Assembly (NCBI GenBank): GCA_017536845.1
Contig: JAFWCP010000399.1
Location: forward strand, 1 to 5,115
DNA length: 5,115 nucleotides
Source: Solobacterium sp.
GTDB taxonomy: Bacteria > Bacillota_I > Bacilli_A > Erysipelotrichales > Erysipelotrichaceae
Direction: 5' to 3'
Every line of letters begins with the position of its first letter. The stretch's first letter is position 1. This document shows positions 1-5,099 of this stretch, piece after piece. The position numbers and the translations under genes were made by a program. The notes under the pieces were generated by a model. It ran no database searches and was not told where the DNA came from. It was given only the letters and a program-made list of their open reading frames with translations.

Positions 1-2
1 AT

Positions 3-1394
3 CTGCCTGACGGCACCCCGAATACAAAAAGTGCGGAAGTGACCAATGATACCCTTTACGACCTGGCTTCGTTAACCAAGATGTTCACCGTCAACTACGC
101 CCTGCAGAAGCTGGTCACGGATGGTGCGATCAACCTGGATGAAAAGATTGCCGACCACTTCGGCAAGGCCTTTGTCGAAGACACCATGCTGGATCCATTG
201 AAGAAGGAAAGCGAACAGGCATCTCTTAAGGAAATGAAGGAGTGGAAAGGAAAACTGACAATCCGGGACCTGCTGAGACATCAGGGCGGCTTTCCGGCCG
301 ATACCCGCAACTGTGCGCCGTCGCTGTATGTGGCCAATCTTCCTGAAGGTGAGTCTTACCCGGACAATCCGTTTTTTGCCGGCAACGCCGGGGATGAAGC
401 AACAAAACGGGCAACCGAAGCCATGCTCTGCAGAACCCCGCTGGAATATGAACCCGGCACGAAAACCGTCTATTCCGACCTGGATTATATGTTCCTGGGC
501 CTGATCGTCGAAAAGGTAACGGGAGAAGACCTGGATACCTGGATGAAGAAGAACTTCTATGAGCCGATGGGGCTGACCCATATCACTTACAACCCGCTGA
601 AAAACGGTTTCTCGAAAGAGGACTGTGCGGCAACGGAATTAAACGGCAATACCAGGGACCACCTGCTCGACTTTGAAGGCTACCGTACCTATACCCTGCA
701 GGGGGAAGTGCATGATGAAAAAGCCTTTTACAGCATGGCGGGCATTTCCGGCCATGCCGGCCTGTTTGCCAATGCGACGGATCTGGCAAAGCTTGCCTCG
801 GTCATGCTGAGTGGGGGATATGGGGAACATCGTTTCTTCTCCCGCAATGTGATGGACCTGTTTACCGCCCCCAAAAGTGAGACGGCCGGCAACTGGGGTC
901 TTGGCTGGTGGCGTCAGGGTGACGGCCAGAGGACGTGGTATTACGGCACCCAGGCGGTTTCGGATACAATCGGCCACCAGGGCTGGACAGGCACCTTGGC
1001 CATGGTGGATCCGGGAAGAAACCTGGTTGTCATTTATCTCACCAACAAGATCAATTCCCCCGTGACCGACAACAAGGTCAATGCCAACGAGTTTGACGGC
1101 AACTGGTACACCGCTTCCACCCTGGGGTTTGTCCCCCAGATCCTTTCCATCGGCATGGACAGTGACATCGACCAGACGGAACTGTTATTGGATCTGACCG
1201 CGGATATGGCAATCAGCAGCCTGAAACTGGTGCCTGAAGGGGCTGGTAAGGACCATCCGTCCGTTCGCAACTGCGTAAGCAAGCTTGCCCTGTTTGAAAA
1301 GGAAGCTTCCGCATGGGGCATTGACGGCTTCAAAGATCAGGCAGACGCCCTGCGCAGACAGCTGGAAGAAGCCTTCGCTGACCTTCCCCGTTAG
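3..1394 (+). CDS. pbp4b: PBP4B-type serine hydrolase (beta-lactamase superfamily), 5' partial
   Basis: The frame is open to the left edge, so the gene starts before the window; the GTG at 39 has no ribosome site and is not a credible start. It belongs to the class C beta-lactamase / penicillin-binding-protein fold and resembles E. coli YfeW (PBP4B), a periplasmic DD-carboxypeptidase-like protein. Counting from codon 39, the nucleophile motif SLTK is at residues 11-14 (DLASLTK), the second motif YSD at 145-147 (VYSDLDYMFLG), and the third, KTG-equivalent, at HQG 313-315 (GHQGWTGT). Family-typical blocks include GGFPAD, ATELNGNTRD, VHDEKAFYSM and SGHAGLF, so all catalytic elements are present. 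Perhaps 80-100 N-terminal residues, including any signal peptide, are off the window. After about residue 372 there is an 80-residue, mostly helical, charged tail that YfeW appears to lack. Expected location is outside the membrane, acting on peptidoglycan peptides or another ester/amide. The family call is firm from recalled homology; the substrate is inferred. Confidence 0.9.
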   Translation: MPDGTPNTKSAEVTNDTLYDLASLTKMFTVNYALQKLVTDGAINLDEKIADHFGKAFVEDTMLDPLKKESEQASLKEMKEWKGKLTIRDLLRHQGGFPADTRNCAPSLYVANLPEGESYPDNPFFAGNAGDEATKRATEAMLCRTPLEYEPGTKTVYSDLDYMFLGLIVEKVTGEDLDTWMKKNFYEPMGLTHITYNPLKNGFSKEDCAATELNGNTRDHLLDFEGYRTYTLQGEVHDEKAFYSMAGISGHAGLFANATDLAKLASVMLSGGYGEHRFFSRNVMDLFTAPKSETAGNWGLGWWRQGDGQRTWYYGTQAVSDTIGHQGWTGTLAMVDPGRNLVVIYLTNKINSPVTDNKVNANEFDGNWYTASTLGFVPQILSIGMDSDIDQTELLLDLTADMAISSLKLVPEGAGKDHPSVRNCVSKLALFEKEASAWGIDGFKDQADALRRQLEEAFADLPR

Positions 1395-1410
1395 CTTCTG
1401 AAAAGGATTG

Positions 1411-1433
1411 AACCCGGCCAATGGCCGGGTTTT
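1411..1433 (+). terminator. Intrinsic terminator after the PBP4B gene
   Basis: A perfect 9-bp stem, AACCCGGCC at 1411-1419 with GGCCGGGTT at 1423-1431, closes a 3-nt AAT loop and runs into TTTT. It lies 17 nt after the TAG stop. Because the next gene converges from the minus strand and stops at 1439, the same hairpin may also end that transcript. On that strand the stem is followed only by CAATCCTTTT, so termination there should be weaker. Confidence 0.85.
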
Positions 1434-1438
1434 ACTGA

Positions 1439-2107
1439 TCAGATTGCCTTTTGCAGAACAGCATACATCAGGCTGTTGAAATCGGGCAGGGATTCCGTCA
1501 GGCCTTTTTCCACGATGACAAATCCGTTTTCCCTGATTTCTGTTTCCAGCTCTTCCCAGGACACCATGCGGCAGGTTGTGGCCGCAACCATCACCTTGCC
1601 CATTGCTGTTTCTCTTTCCTGACAAACAAAGGCGGTTCTGGGGTCGGTGCGTCTTGTCATAACCCCGTCACCCATGGAAAAGATGAGGGCCAGCCCGTCA
1701 TCTTTGAGATGTTCGTGGAGAAAACGGTAAAAGGCAGACCTGTCCTCATCAACGACGAGCATGTGGAGAAAGGCAACGGCATAGATGAAGTCATAACGGC
1801 AGGGGTGATGGCCGTACAGACAGTCCAGCACGATGAATTTCTCAGCATGTGCCGGATATGTTTTCTGACAGTACGCTATGGCGGAGGGGGAAAGGTCGGC
1901 TGCTGTAACCATGTAACCTTCCTGCAGCAGGCTGCCGGCATCCCGTCCTTCCCCACAGCCTTCTTCCAGAATGGAAGCGTCTCGGCCAATGCCGTATTTC
2001 GTCATTGTTTCCTTGACAATCGGGGTAGGAAGGGAGGATGACCATTGATATCCCTTCTGATGGACGGCCTGGTAGCGGTTTTCATAGGCTTCGTAATACT
2101 TCTTCAT
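1439..2107 (-). CDS. Class I SAM-dependent methyltransferase
   Basis: The 222-residue product fits a complete Rossmann-fold methyltransferase of the Methyltransf_11/25 type. SAM-binding motif I is at residues 46-57 (ILEEGCGEGRDA). The acidic residue ending strand 2 is D71 in AADLSPSAI. An acidic position after strand 3 is D95 (VLDC), and the strand-4 motif is YDFIYAVAFLHML at 105-117. The C-terminal half (SMGDGVMTRR, then WEELETEIRENGF) completes the sheet. The N-terminal segment with YENRYQAVH and SSLPTP precedes motif I and is likely a substrate lid. There is no signal peptide or membrane segment, so it is cytosolic. The start ATG is supported by AGGAGA at 2118-2113, 5 nt upstream. The gene is transcribed alone, convergent to the PBP4B gene and divergent from the lectin gene. 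The substrate cannot be read from sequence; a small molecule, in the manner of TehB or thiopurine methyltransferases, is likelier than RNA or DNA because no nucleic-acid-binding domain is attached. Confidence 0.93.
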   Translation of the reverse strand: MKKYYEAYENRYQAVHQKGYQWSSSLPTPIVKETMTKYGIGRDASILEEGCGEGRDAGSLLQEGYMVTAADLSPSAIAYCQKTYPAHAEKFIVLDCLYGHHPCRYDFIYAVAFLHMLVVDEDRSAFYRFLHEHLKDDGLALIFSMGDGVMTRRTDPRTAFVCQERETAMGKVMVAATTCRMVSWEELETEIRENGFVIVEKGLTESLPDFNSLMYAVLQKAI

Positions 2108-2112
2108 AAAGT

Positions 2113-2118
2113 TCTCCT
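2113..2118 (-). promoter_or_regulatory. Shine-Dalgarno of the methyltransferase
   Basis: AGGAGA on the minus strand with a 5-nt gap to the ATG at 2107. It is close to the consensus and fixes the start codon. Confidence 0.85.
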
Positions 2119-2136
2119 GATATTCAGTTTAATGGG

Positions 2137-2157
2137 AGACAGGCTGTCTGTATATCA
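2137..2157 (-). promoter_or_regulatory. Candidate extended -10 promoter and operator of the methyltransferase
   Basis: On the minus strand, TGA at 2157-2155 followed by TATACA at 2154-2149 makes an extended -10 element. No good -35 is seen at the normal distance. Transcription would begin near 2142. A perfect 13-bp inverted repeat, AGACAG-G-CTGTCT at 2137-2149, covers the last -10 base and the start site, a classic position for a repressor operator. The repeat itself is certain; the promoter and operator roles are inferred. Confidence 0.45.
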
Positions 2158-2184
2158 GAATTGGATAAAATATGACCGGCGGTA

Positions 2185-2213
2185 TTGGCGTTTTATTGAA
2201 AACAGTTTATGAT
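2185..2213 (+). promoter_or_regulatory. Sigma-70/SigA-type promoter of the lectin gene
   Basis: TTGGCG at 2185-2190 and TATGAT at 2208-2213 are separated by exactly 17 bp. The start site would be near 2220, giving a leader of about 60 nt before the ATG at 2280. It is the best promoter match in the window. Confidence 0.7.
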
Positions 2214-2225
2214 GGAATAACACTT

Positions 2226-2271
2226 AAGCCGGGAATTCACCGGCTTCAGGCACCGTAACGGTGCGGAAAGG
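2226..2271 (+). promoter_or_regulatory. Leader with two tandem hairpins and Shine-Dalgarno of the lectin gene
   Basis: Hairpin 1 pairs AAGCCGG (2226-2232) with CCGGCTT (2240-2246) around a 7-nt loop. Hairpin 2 pairs GCACCG (2250-2255) with CGGTGC (2259-2264) around TAA. The Shine-Dalgarno GGAAAGG follows at once at 2265-2271, 8 nt from the start codon. Neither hairpin has a T-tract, so they are not terminators. The predicted transcript begins only about 6 nt before hairpin 1, so the two may protect the mRNA 5' end or modulate translation. This is not a riboswitch class I recognise. Confidence 0.6.
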
Positions 2272-2279
2272 TACTGATC

Positions 2280-4220
2280 ATGAAAAAGAAACTATTTGCC
2301 TGCCTGCAGGCCTGCGGCCTGCTTCTGATGTCTTTGCCGGTGCATGCGGCGTATGAAGAAAAGGATACGACATTTATCCTGGATGTCAGCGCTGTTCTTG
2401 ACGGCGTGGAAAGCGATACCCTGGATGAGTTTGCAACGGTGGATGTCATCATCGACGGTGAGTGTGTGGCGGATGATGTGACGGATTACCGGGCAGAACT
2501 GCCGGAAGGATCGGAATACCGGATCCAGGACATCACCTGCGGCATCTTCAAATCCTTCAACGGCTATGCTTTGGGAGAACCCAAGGGTACCCTGACCGGA
2601 GACCTCACCCTGCGTCTGGACTTTACGACCATTGACTGTTCGGTCAAAGGGGAAGGCACAAAGGTCGAAGTGTTCAACGGCCATACCTATGTGATGTTTG
2701 AAAGAGAAGAAACATGGTACTCCGCCAATGAAATCTGCGGTGCTTTGGGCGGCCATCTGGTATCCCTGAATTCCCGGGAGGAGAATGACTACATCGCCAA
2801 TTTCTCGAATTTTGATATCTGGACCGGCGGCACCGACAAAGACGACGAAGGAAACTGGGGCTGGACGACCGGGGAAACGTTCGACTATTTCGGCTTCGCG
2901 CAGGGTGAACCCAACAATGTCGACAATAACGAAGAACTGGAAGAAAACTATCTGGAAACCTTCCATGGTGTATGGAATGACTCGCACGGCAACTTCAAGA
3001 AGCCCTTCGTCTGCGAATTCGACAGAGTCACCAACCCGTATGATTTCTATGGCTTCCTGAGCTCAGGCCTTGGCTGGAAGAATCTTGAAGTCAGCGACCA
3101 CAAAGTGCAGATCCTGACGGAAGACAGCTATGCACCGGCTACGCTCTGGCGGTATGTATTGCAGGATGACGGGTATTACAAGATCATCAGTGCCTATGAT
3201 GACTGCCTCCTGACGGCAAAGGGAACAGAAGTCTGTACGGCTCCTGAAGACGGCAGTGACAGCCAGTTGTGGTGGATTGACCTCTATCCCTTTGGTGCCC
3301 TTTCGCCCAAAGACAGTGACCTCGTGCTGTCGGTGAAGGACGATACTGCCGCTCCCGGCACACAGGTTGGCATGGCAGCGGATGAAGGAAAGATCACACA
3401 GATCTATACCGTCTATGATGTGACCATGAACGGTCAGCATTATGAAAAGACACCTGCCCCCAAAGCACCGGTAATCAATCCGGTCGCAGACTGCCTGGAT
3501 ACGGATGACATTACCCTTTCCTGGTCTGCATCAGAGCTGGAAGAAGAATTTGACGAAAGATCCTATGCGGTGGAAATCGTTGATCCTGCCGGCAATTCTG
3601 TCTTTGCCAAAGACGGTATTACCGATACGAAAGTGAAAGTCGGGAAGCTTGCTGCAGGAACCTATTCGGCAAAGGTATGTGCCGTCAATAATGCCTATGC
3701 AGCCCTGTTTACAGAAAGCAGCCCGGTGACCTTTACGGTCAAGCCGGAGAAAACAGAACCCGAACCTGTTCTCGACCTTGTCTTCATCGATGATTTCTGG
3801 TATGAAGGCGGCCTCCTGCAGGGAGCAATGGGCGATCCCAAGAACATCACTGATACGATTTACGGCTATGAAAGAGGCCGGGAAATCTATGACCCTGCCT
3901 CTGACGGCTGGTACTGGCTGGATGCCATCTATGGCGGCAAGCGGGCCAAGAACAAAGAAGTCTGGATGCCTTACCTCTTCCAGGAAGACCTCAAGACCAA
4001 CGCCAACCCGGAAGGCAAATGGGTAAGGTATGATGAAAACGGCAGGATGTACAAGGGCTGGTATACCGTCGAAGGCGGCCAGGCTGACATCTATCCTGAA
4101 CAGGCCGGCAACACCTACTACTATGACCTGATCACCGGGGCAATGTTAAAGGGATGGCAGAATATTGAAGGTACAATGTATCACTTCGATGAACTGACCG
4201 GCGTCCTGAAAGACAACTGA
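2280..4220 (+). CDS. Secreted wall-anchored modular lectin: CTLD, ricin-like, FN3, GW repeats
   Basis: This 646-residue protein begins with a Sec signal peptide (MKKK, hydrophobic core to about 20, likely cleaved after VHA at 23). An unrecognised beta-rich domain follows to about 120. A C-type lectin domain spans about 132-247: WYSANEICGALGGHLVSL, then IWTGGTD at 180-186, EPN at 210-212, WND at 232-234 and the closing FVCEF at 243-247. E210, N212, E218, N233 and D234 match the calcium/sugar ligands of mannose-type animal lectins. C153 and C245 form the conserved disulfide pair; the second canonical pair is missing. A region resembling ricin-B (about 255-385) has LWRYVLQDDGYYKI and QLW at 329-331. 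An FN3-like domain (about 393-488) and a Pro/Glu linker lead to a tail at 498-646 with GREIYDPASDGWYWL and GW-type repeats (KGWYT, YYYDLITGAMLKGW, YHFDELTG) like choline/wall-binding repeats. There is no LPXTG, so attachment should be non-covalent. Likely role is adhesion to host or microbial glycans. Monocistronic. Confidence 0.85.
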   Translation: MKKKLFACLQACGLLLMSLPVHAAYEEKDTTFILDVSAVLDGVESDTLDEFATVDVIIDGECVADDVTDYRAELPEGSEYRIQDITCGIFKSFNGYALGEPKGTLTGDLTLRLDFTTIDCSVKGEGTKVEVFNGHTYVMFEREETWYSANEICGALGGHLVSLNSREENDYIANFSNFDIWTGGTDKDDEGNWGWTTGETFDYFGFAQGEPNNVDNNEELEENYLETFHGVWNDSHGNFKKPFVCEFDRVTNPYDFYGFLSSGLGWKNLEVSDHKVQILTEDSYAPATLWRYVLQDDGYYKIISAYDDCLLTAKGTEVCTAPEDGSDSQLWWIDLYPFGALSPKDSDLVLSVKDDTAAPGTQVGMAADEGKITQIYTVYDVTMNGQHYEKTPAPKAPVINPVADCLDTDDITLSWSASELEEEFDERSYAVEIVDPAGNSVFAKDGITDTKVKVGKLAAGTYSAKVCAVNNAYAALFTESSPVTFTVKPEKTEPEPVLDLVFIDDFWYEGGLLQGAMGDPKNITDTIYGYERGREIYDPASDGWYWLDAIYGGKRAKNKEVWMPYLFQEDLKTNANPEGKWVRYDENGRMYKGWYTVEGGQADIYPEQAGNTYYYDLITGAMLKGWQNIEGTMYHFDELTGVLKDN

Positions 4221-4230
4221 AACGGGTATG

Positions 4231-4260
4231 AAAACTCTGTCTGAGCGGCAGAGTTTTTTT
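4231..4260 (+). terminator. Strong intrinsic terminator after the lectin gene
   Basis: AAAACTCTG at 4231-4239 pairs with CAGAGTTTT at 4249-4257, extendable by a T-G and a C-G pair to a 5-nt loop. The T-tract runs 4254-4260. It lies 10 nt past the TGA stop. The A-run on the 5' side could let it act on the minus strand too. Confidence 0.9.
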
Positions 4261-4446
4261 ATCCGCCTCAAAAATATTGAAATTTTTGCAATTTGATCTT
4301 GAACATTTCGAAAAGGCCTTCACAATGAAGGTGCGGGCTATGTACCGGCCGGAAACGAAGAAACAGATGCTCTGACGCTATCAGGGTTTCTTATACAGGG
4401 AGTGATGTTTCTGAGCATACCGGAAACGGAAACAGCATATATGTGT
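4261..4446. other. Intergenic region with a short hairpin and an imperfect direct repeat
   Basis: No gene is seen here on either strand. An AT-rich start (4270-4310) is followed by a 6-bp hairpin, CCTTCA (4317-4322) with TGAAGG (4326-4331), without a T-tract. Two related blocks, 4337-4371 and 4412-4437, share ACCGG, CGGAAACG, GAAACAG and a CAT/ATGC end. They sit just upstream of the small-gene promoter and could be paired protein-binding sites, which is inference. Confidence 0.4.
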
Positions 4447-4452
4447 TAGAAT
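4444..4452 (+). promoter_or_regulatory. Extended -10 promoter of the 58-residue gene
   Basis: TGT at 4444-4446 directly before TAGAAT at 4447-4452 fits an extended -10. No convincing -35 is found 16-18 bp upstream. The start site would fall near 4459, after the in-frame ATG at 4454, which excludes that ATG as the start codon and leaves a leader of about 64 nt. Confidence 0.45.
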
Positions 4453-4469
4453 AATGGCACATGTATGGA

Positions 4470-4486
4470 GATCGTATCTGACGATC
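4470..4486 (+). promoter_or_regulatory. Leader hairpin of the 58-residue gene
   Basis: GATCGT (4470-4475) pairs perfectly with ACGATC (4481-4486) around ATCTG. It lies about 10 nt after the inferred start site and well before the ribosome site, and has no T-tract. It most likely stabilises the 5' end, by analogy with the lectin leader. Confidence 0.4.
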
Positions 4487-4522
4487 ACGACAATGGTGCC
4501 GCATGAAGAAGGGCAGGAAAGT

Positions 4523-4699
4523 ATGGAACATCAGGCATTGCACATCATCGTCGGCATCCTCATGGAACATGGCATGACACAGCGCGAAGCACTAGAACTT
4601 GTAGCTGCGCTGATCGAGGAGGAAGGACCGGCCATCGTCGAGGATCTGGCGAACAACAAAGACGCACCGCGGATTCCTGTGGTGCTGAAGAACGGGTAA
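4523..4699 (+). CDS. Hypothetical 58-residue protein
   Basis: I do not recognise this protein. The frame is open from an ATG at 4454 (81 residues), but that codon and the one at 4493 lack a ribosome site and the first overlaps the promoter. The ATG at 4523 has AGGAAAG at 4515-4521 and GAAGGG at 4508-4513, and starts MEHQALHIIVGILMEHG. The product is small and acidic. It begins with a hydrophobic, probably helical stretch (residues 5-14), continues in an amphipathic helix (REALELVAALIEEEGPAIVEDL, about 20-41) and ends with a short basic/hydrophobic tail (IPVVLKNG). There is no signal peptide or obvious metal or nucleic-acid motif. The helix-turn-helix-like spacing around GMTQREALELV is suggestive but too short to call. 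It has its own promoter and terminator, so it is an independent unit of about 250 nt. That it is a real gene rests on the regulatory signals rather than on homology. Confidence 0.65.
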   Translation: MEHQALHIIVGILMEHGMTQREALELVAALIEEEGPAIVEDLANNKDAPRIPVVLKNG

Positions 4700-4713
4700 T
4701 GCCCGTTTTTTTT
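4688..4713 (+). terminator. Terminator overlapping the end of the small gene
   Basis: AACGGG (4691-4696) pairs with CCCGTT (4702-4707), extendable to 9 bp with the A/T flanks and one G-T pair. The T-tract runs 4706-4713. The 5' arm encodes the last residues (Lys-Asn-Gly), and the TAA stop at 4697-4699 lies in the 5-nt loop. Confidence 0.85.
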
Positions 4714-4935
4714 CTTTTTCACGGTAAAGGCCTGCCAGGCGCAGGCGGTGTATGGCCAAGGCCGCCGGCATGCCTGAACAGGGCCGCAGCTGAACCTGGA
4801 CATAGAGCTTACAATCTATGAGAACACTGTGCAGACCGATAACACCCTTAAACCGGCAGCAGAGAGCAGCACCCATACAGGTAGCTGCTGTGAAAGGGCA
4901 GTGAACCGATATCAAGGCATCAAGGAAAAGAAATC
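4714..4935. other. Gene-poor region dense in inverted repeats
   Basis: No recognised gene or RNA family. Its first part is GC-rich with many short inverted repeats: GCCTG (4730-4734) with CAGGC (4742-4746), GGCGG (4744-4748) with CCGCC (4762-4766), the palindrome GGCATGCC (4767-4774), and CCTG-AA-CAGG (4773-4782). Further on are CATAGA (4801-4806) with TCTATG (4815-4820), and CAGCAG (4857-4862) with CTGCTG (4885-4890). A plus-strand frame stays open from 4778 to the TGA at 4937-4939, but has no ATG or ribosome site at its start. Possible explanations are a structured RNA, a REP-like extragenic element or a decayed gene; the sequence alone does not decide. Confidence 0.35.
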
Positions 4936-4995
4936 ATGATGCCTGACTCACCATGCGGCAGAATGCCCATAAGAAACCGTTGTATATGTCTATGA
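4936..4995 (+). CDS. Possible 19-residue peptide ORF
   Basis: An ATG at 4936 is preceded by AAGGAAAAG (4922-4930), a good ribosome site at normal distance. The sequence AAGG...AAATCATG matches the start contexts of the lectin gene and of the gene at the right edge. The peptide MMPDSPCGRMPIRNRCICL ends at TGA 4993-4995 and has three cysteines, without a leader-peptide run of one amino acid. Its stop overlaps an ATG opening a nine-codon frame. No clear promoter was found upstream. It may be a real small protein, a leader peptide, or the leftover start of a duplicated or decayed gene. Low confidence. Confidence 0.25.
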   Translation: MMPDSPCGRMPIRNRCICL

Positions 4996-5025
4996 AAATG
5001 AAACCCGGTAAATCGGAATAATGCG

Positions 5026-5053
5026 CCTGATTCAGGAATTGTTCATATATAAT
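5026..5053 (+). promoter_or_regulatory. Promoter with operator-like palindrome for the gene at the right edge
   Basis: A perfect -10 TATAAT sits at 5048-5053, giving a start near 5060. No consensus -35 is seen; where it should be (about 5025-5031) begins the palindrome CCTGA-T-TCAGG (5026-5036). That overlap would suit a repressor or activator site. The -10 is firm, the operator is inferred. Confidence 0.55.
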
Positions 5054-5072
5054 GTTCTAAACAGATGTTTCA

Positions 5073-5096
5073 ATCCCGTATATTTGTATTCGGGGT
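5073..5096 (+). promoter_or_regulatory. Leader hairpin of the gene at the right edge
   Basis: ATCCCG (5073-5078) pairs with CGGGGT (5091-5096, one G-T pair). After a T-T mismatch, ATA (5080-5082) pairs with TAT (5087-5089) around TTTG. It ends 5 nt before the Shine-Dalgarno core, the same arrangement as hairpin 2 in the lectin leader. Confidence 0.4.
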
Positions 5097-5099
5097 GAG

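Noticed and set aside
39..41. GTG as the start of the PBP4B gene
   Set aside because: The frame is open upstream to the edge, there is no ribosome site, and the catalytic serine would lie only 11 residues in, far too early for this family.
1451..2041. 196-codon plus-strand frame opposite the methyltransferase
   Set aside because: It mirrors the methyltransferase, whose SAM motifs and ribosome site are clear; the plus-strand product has no recognisable domain.
2292..2987. 231-codon minus-strand frame opposite the lectin
   Set aside because: Antisense shadow of a gene with a signal peptide and recognised lectin motifs.
4317..4331. CCTTCA-CAA-TGAAGG as a terminator
   Set aside because: No T-tract follows and a strong terminator already lies 60 bp upstream.
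4454..4522. Longer 81-residue version of the small protein
   Set aside because: The ATG at 4454 overlaps the -10 element and has no Shine-Dalgarno; neither has the ATG at 4493. The ATG at 4523 does.
4592..4915. 107-codon minus-strand frame
   Set aside because: It crosses the small gene's terminator, has a low-complexity-like cysteine/arginine-rich product, and no ribosome site was seen.
4714..4935. Known structured RNA (SRP RNA, tmRNA, RNase P, 6S, T-box)
   Set aside because: None of the core motifs I would expect, such as the SRP GGAAG apical region or the T-box GGTGG element, was found on either strand.
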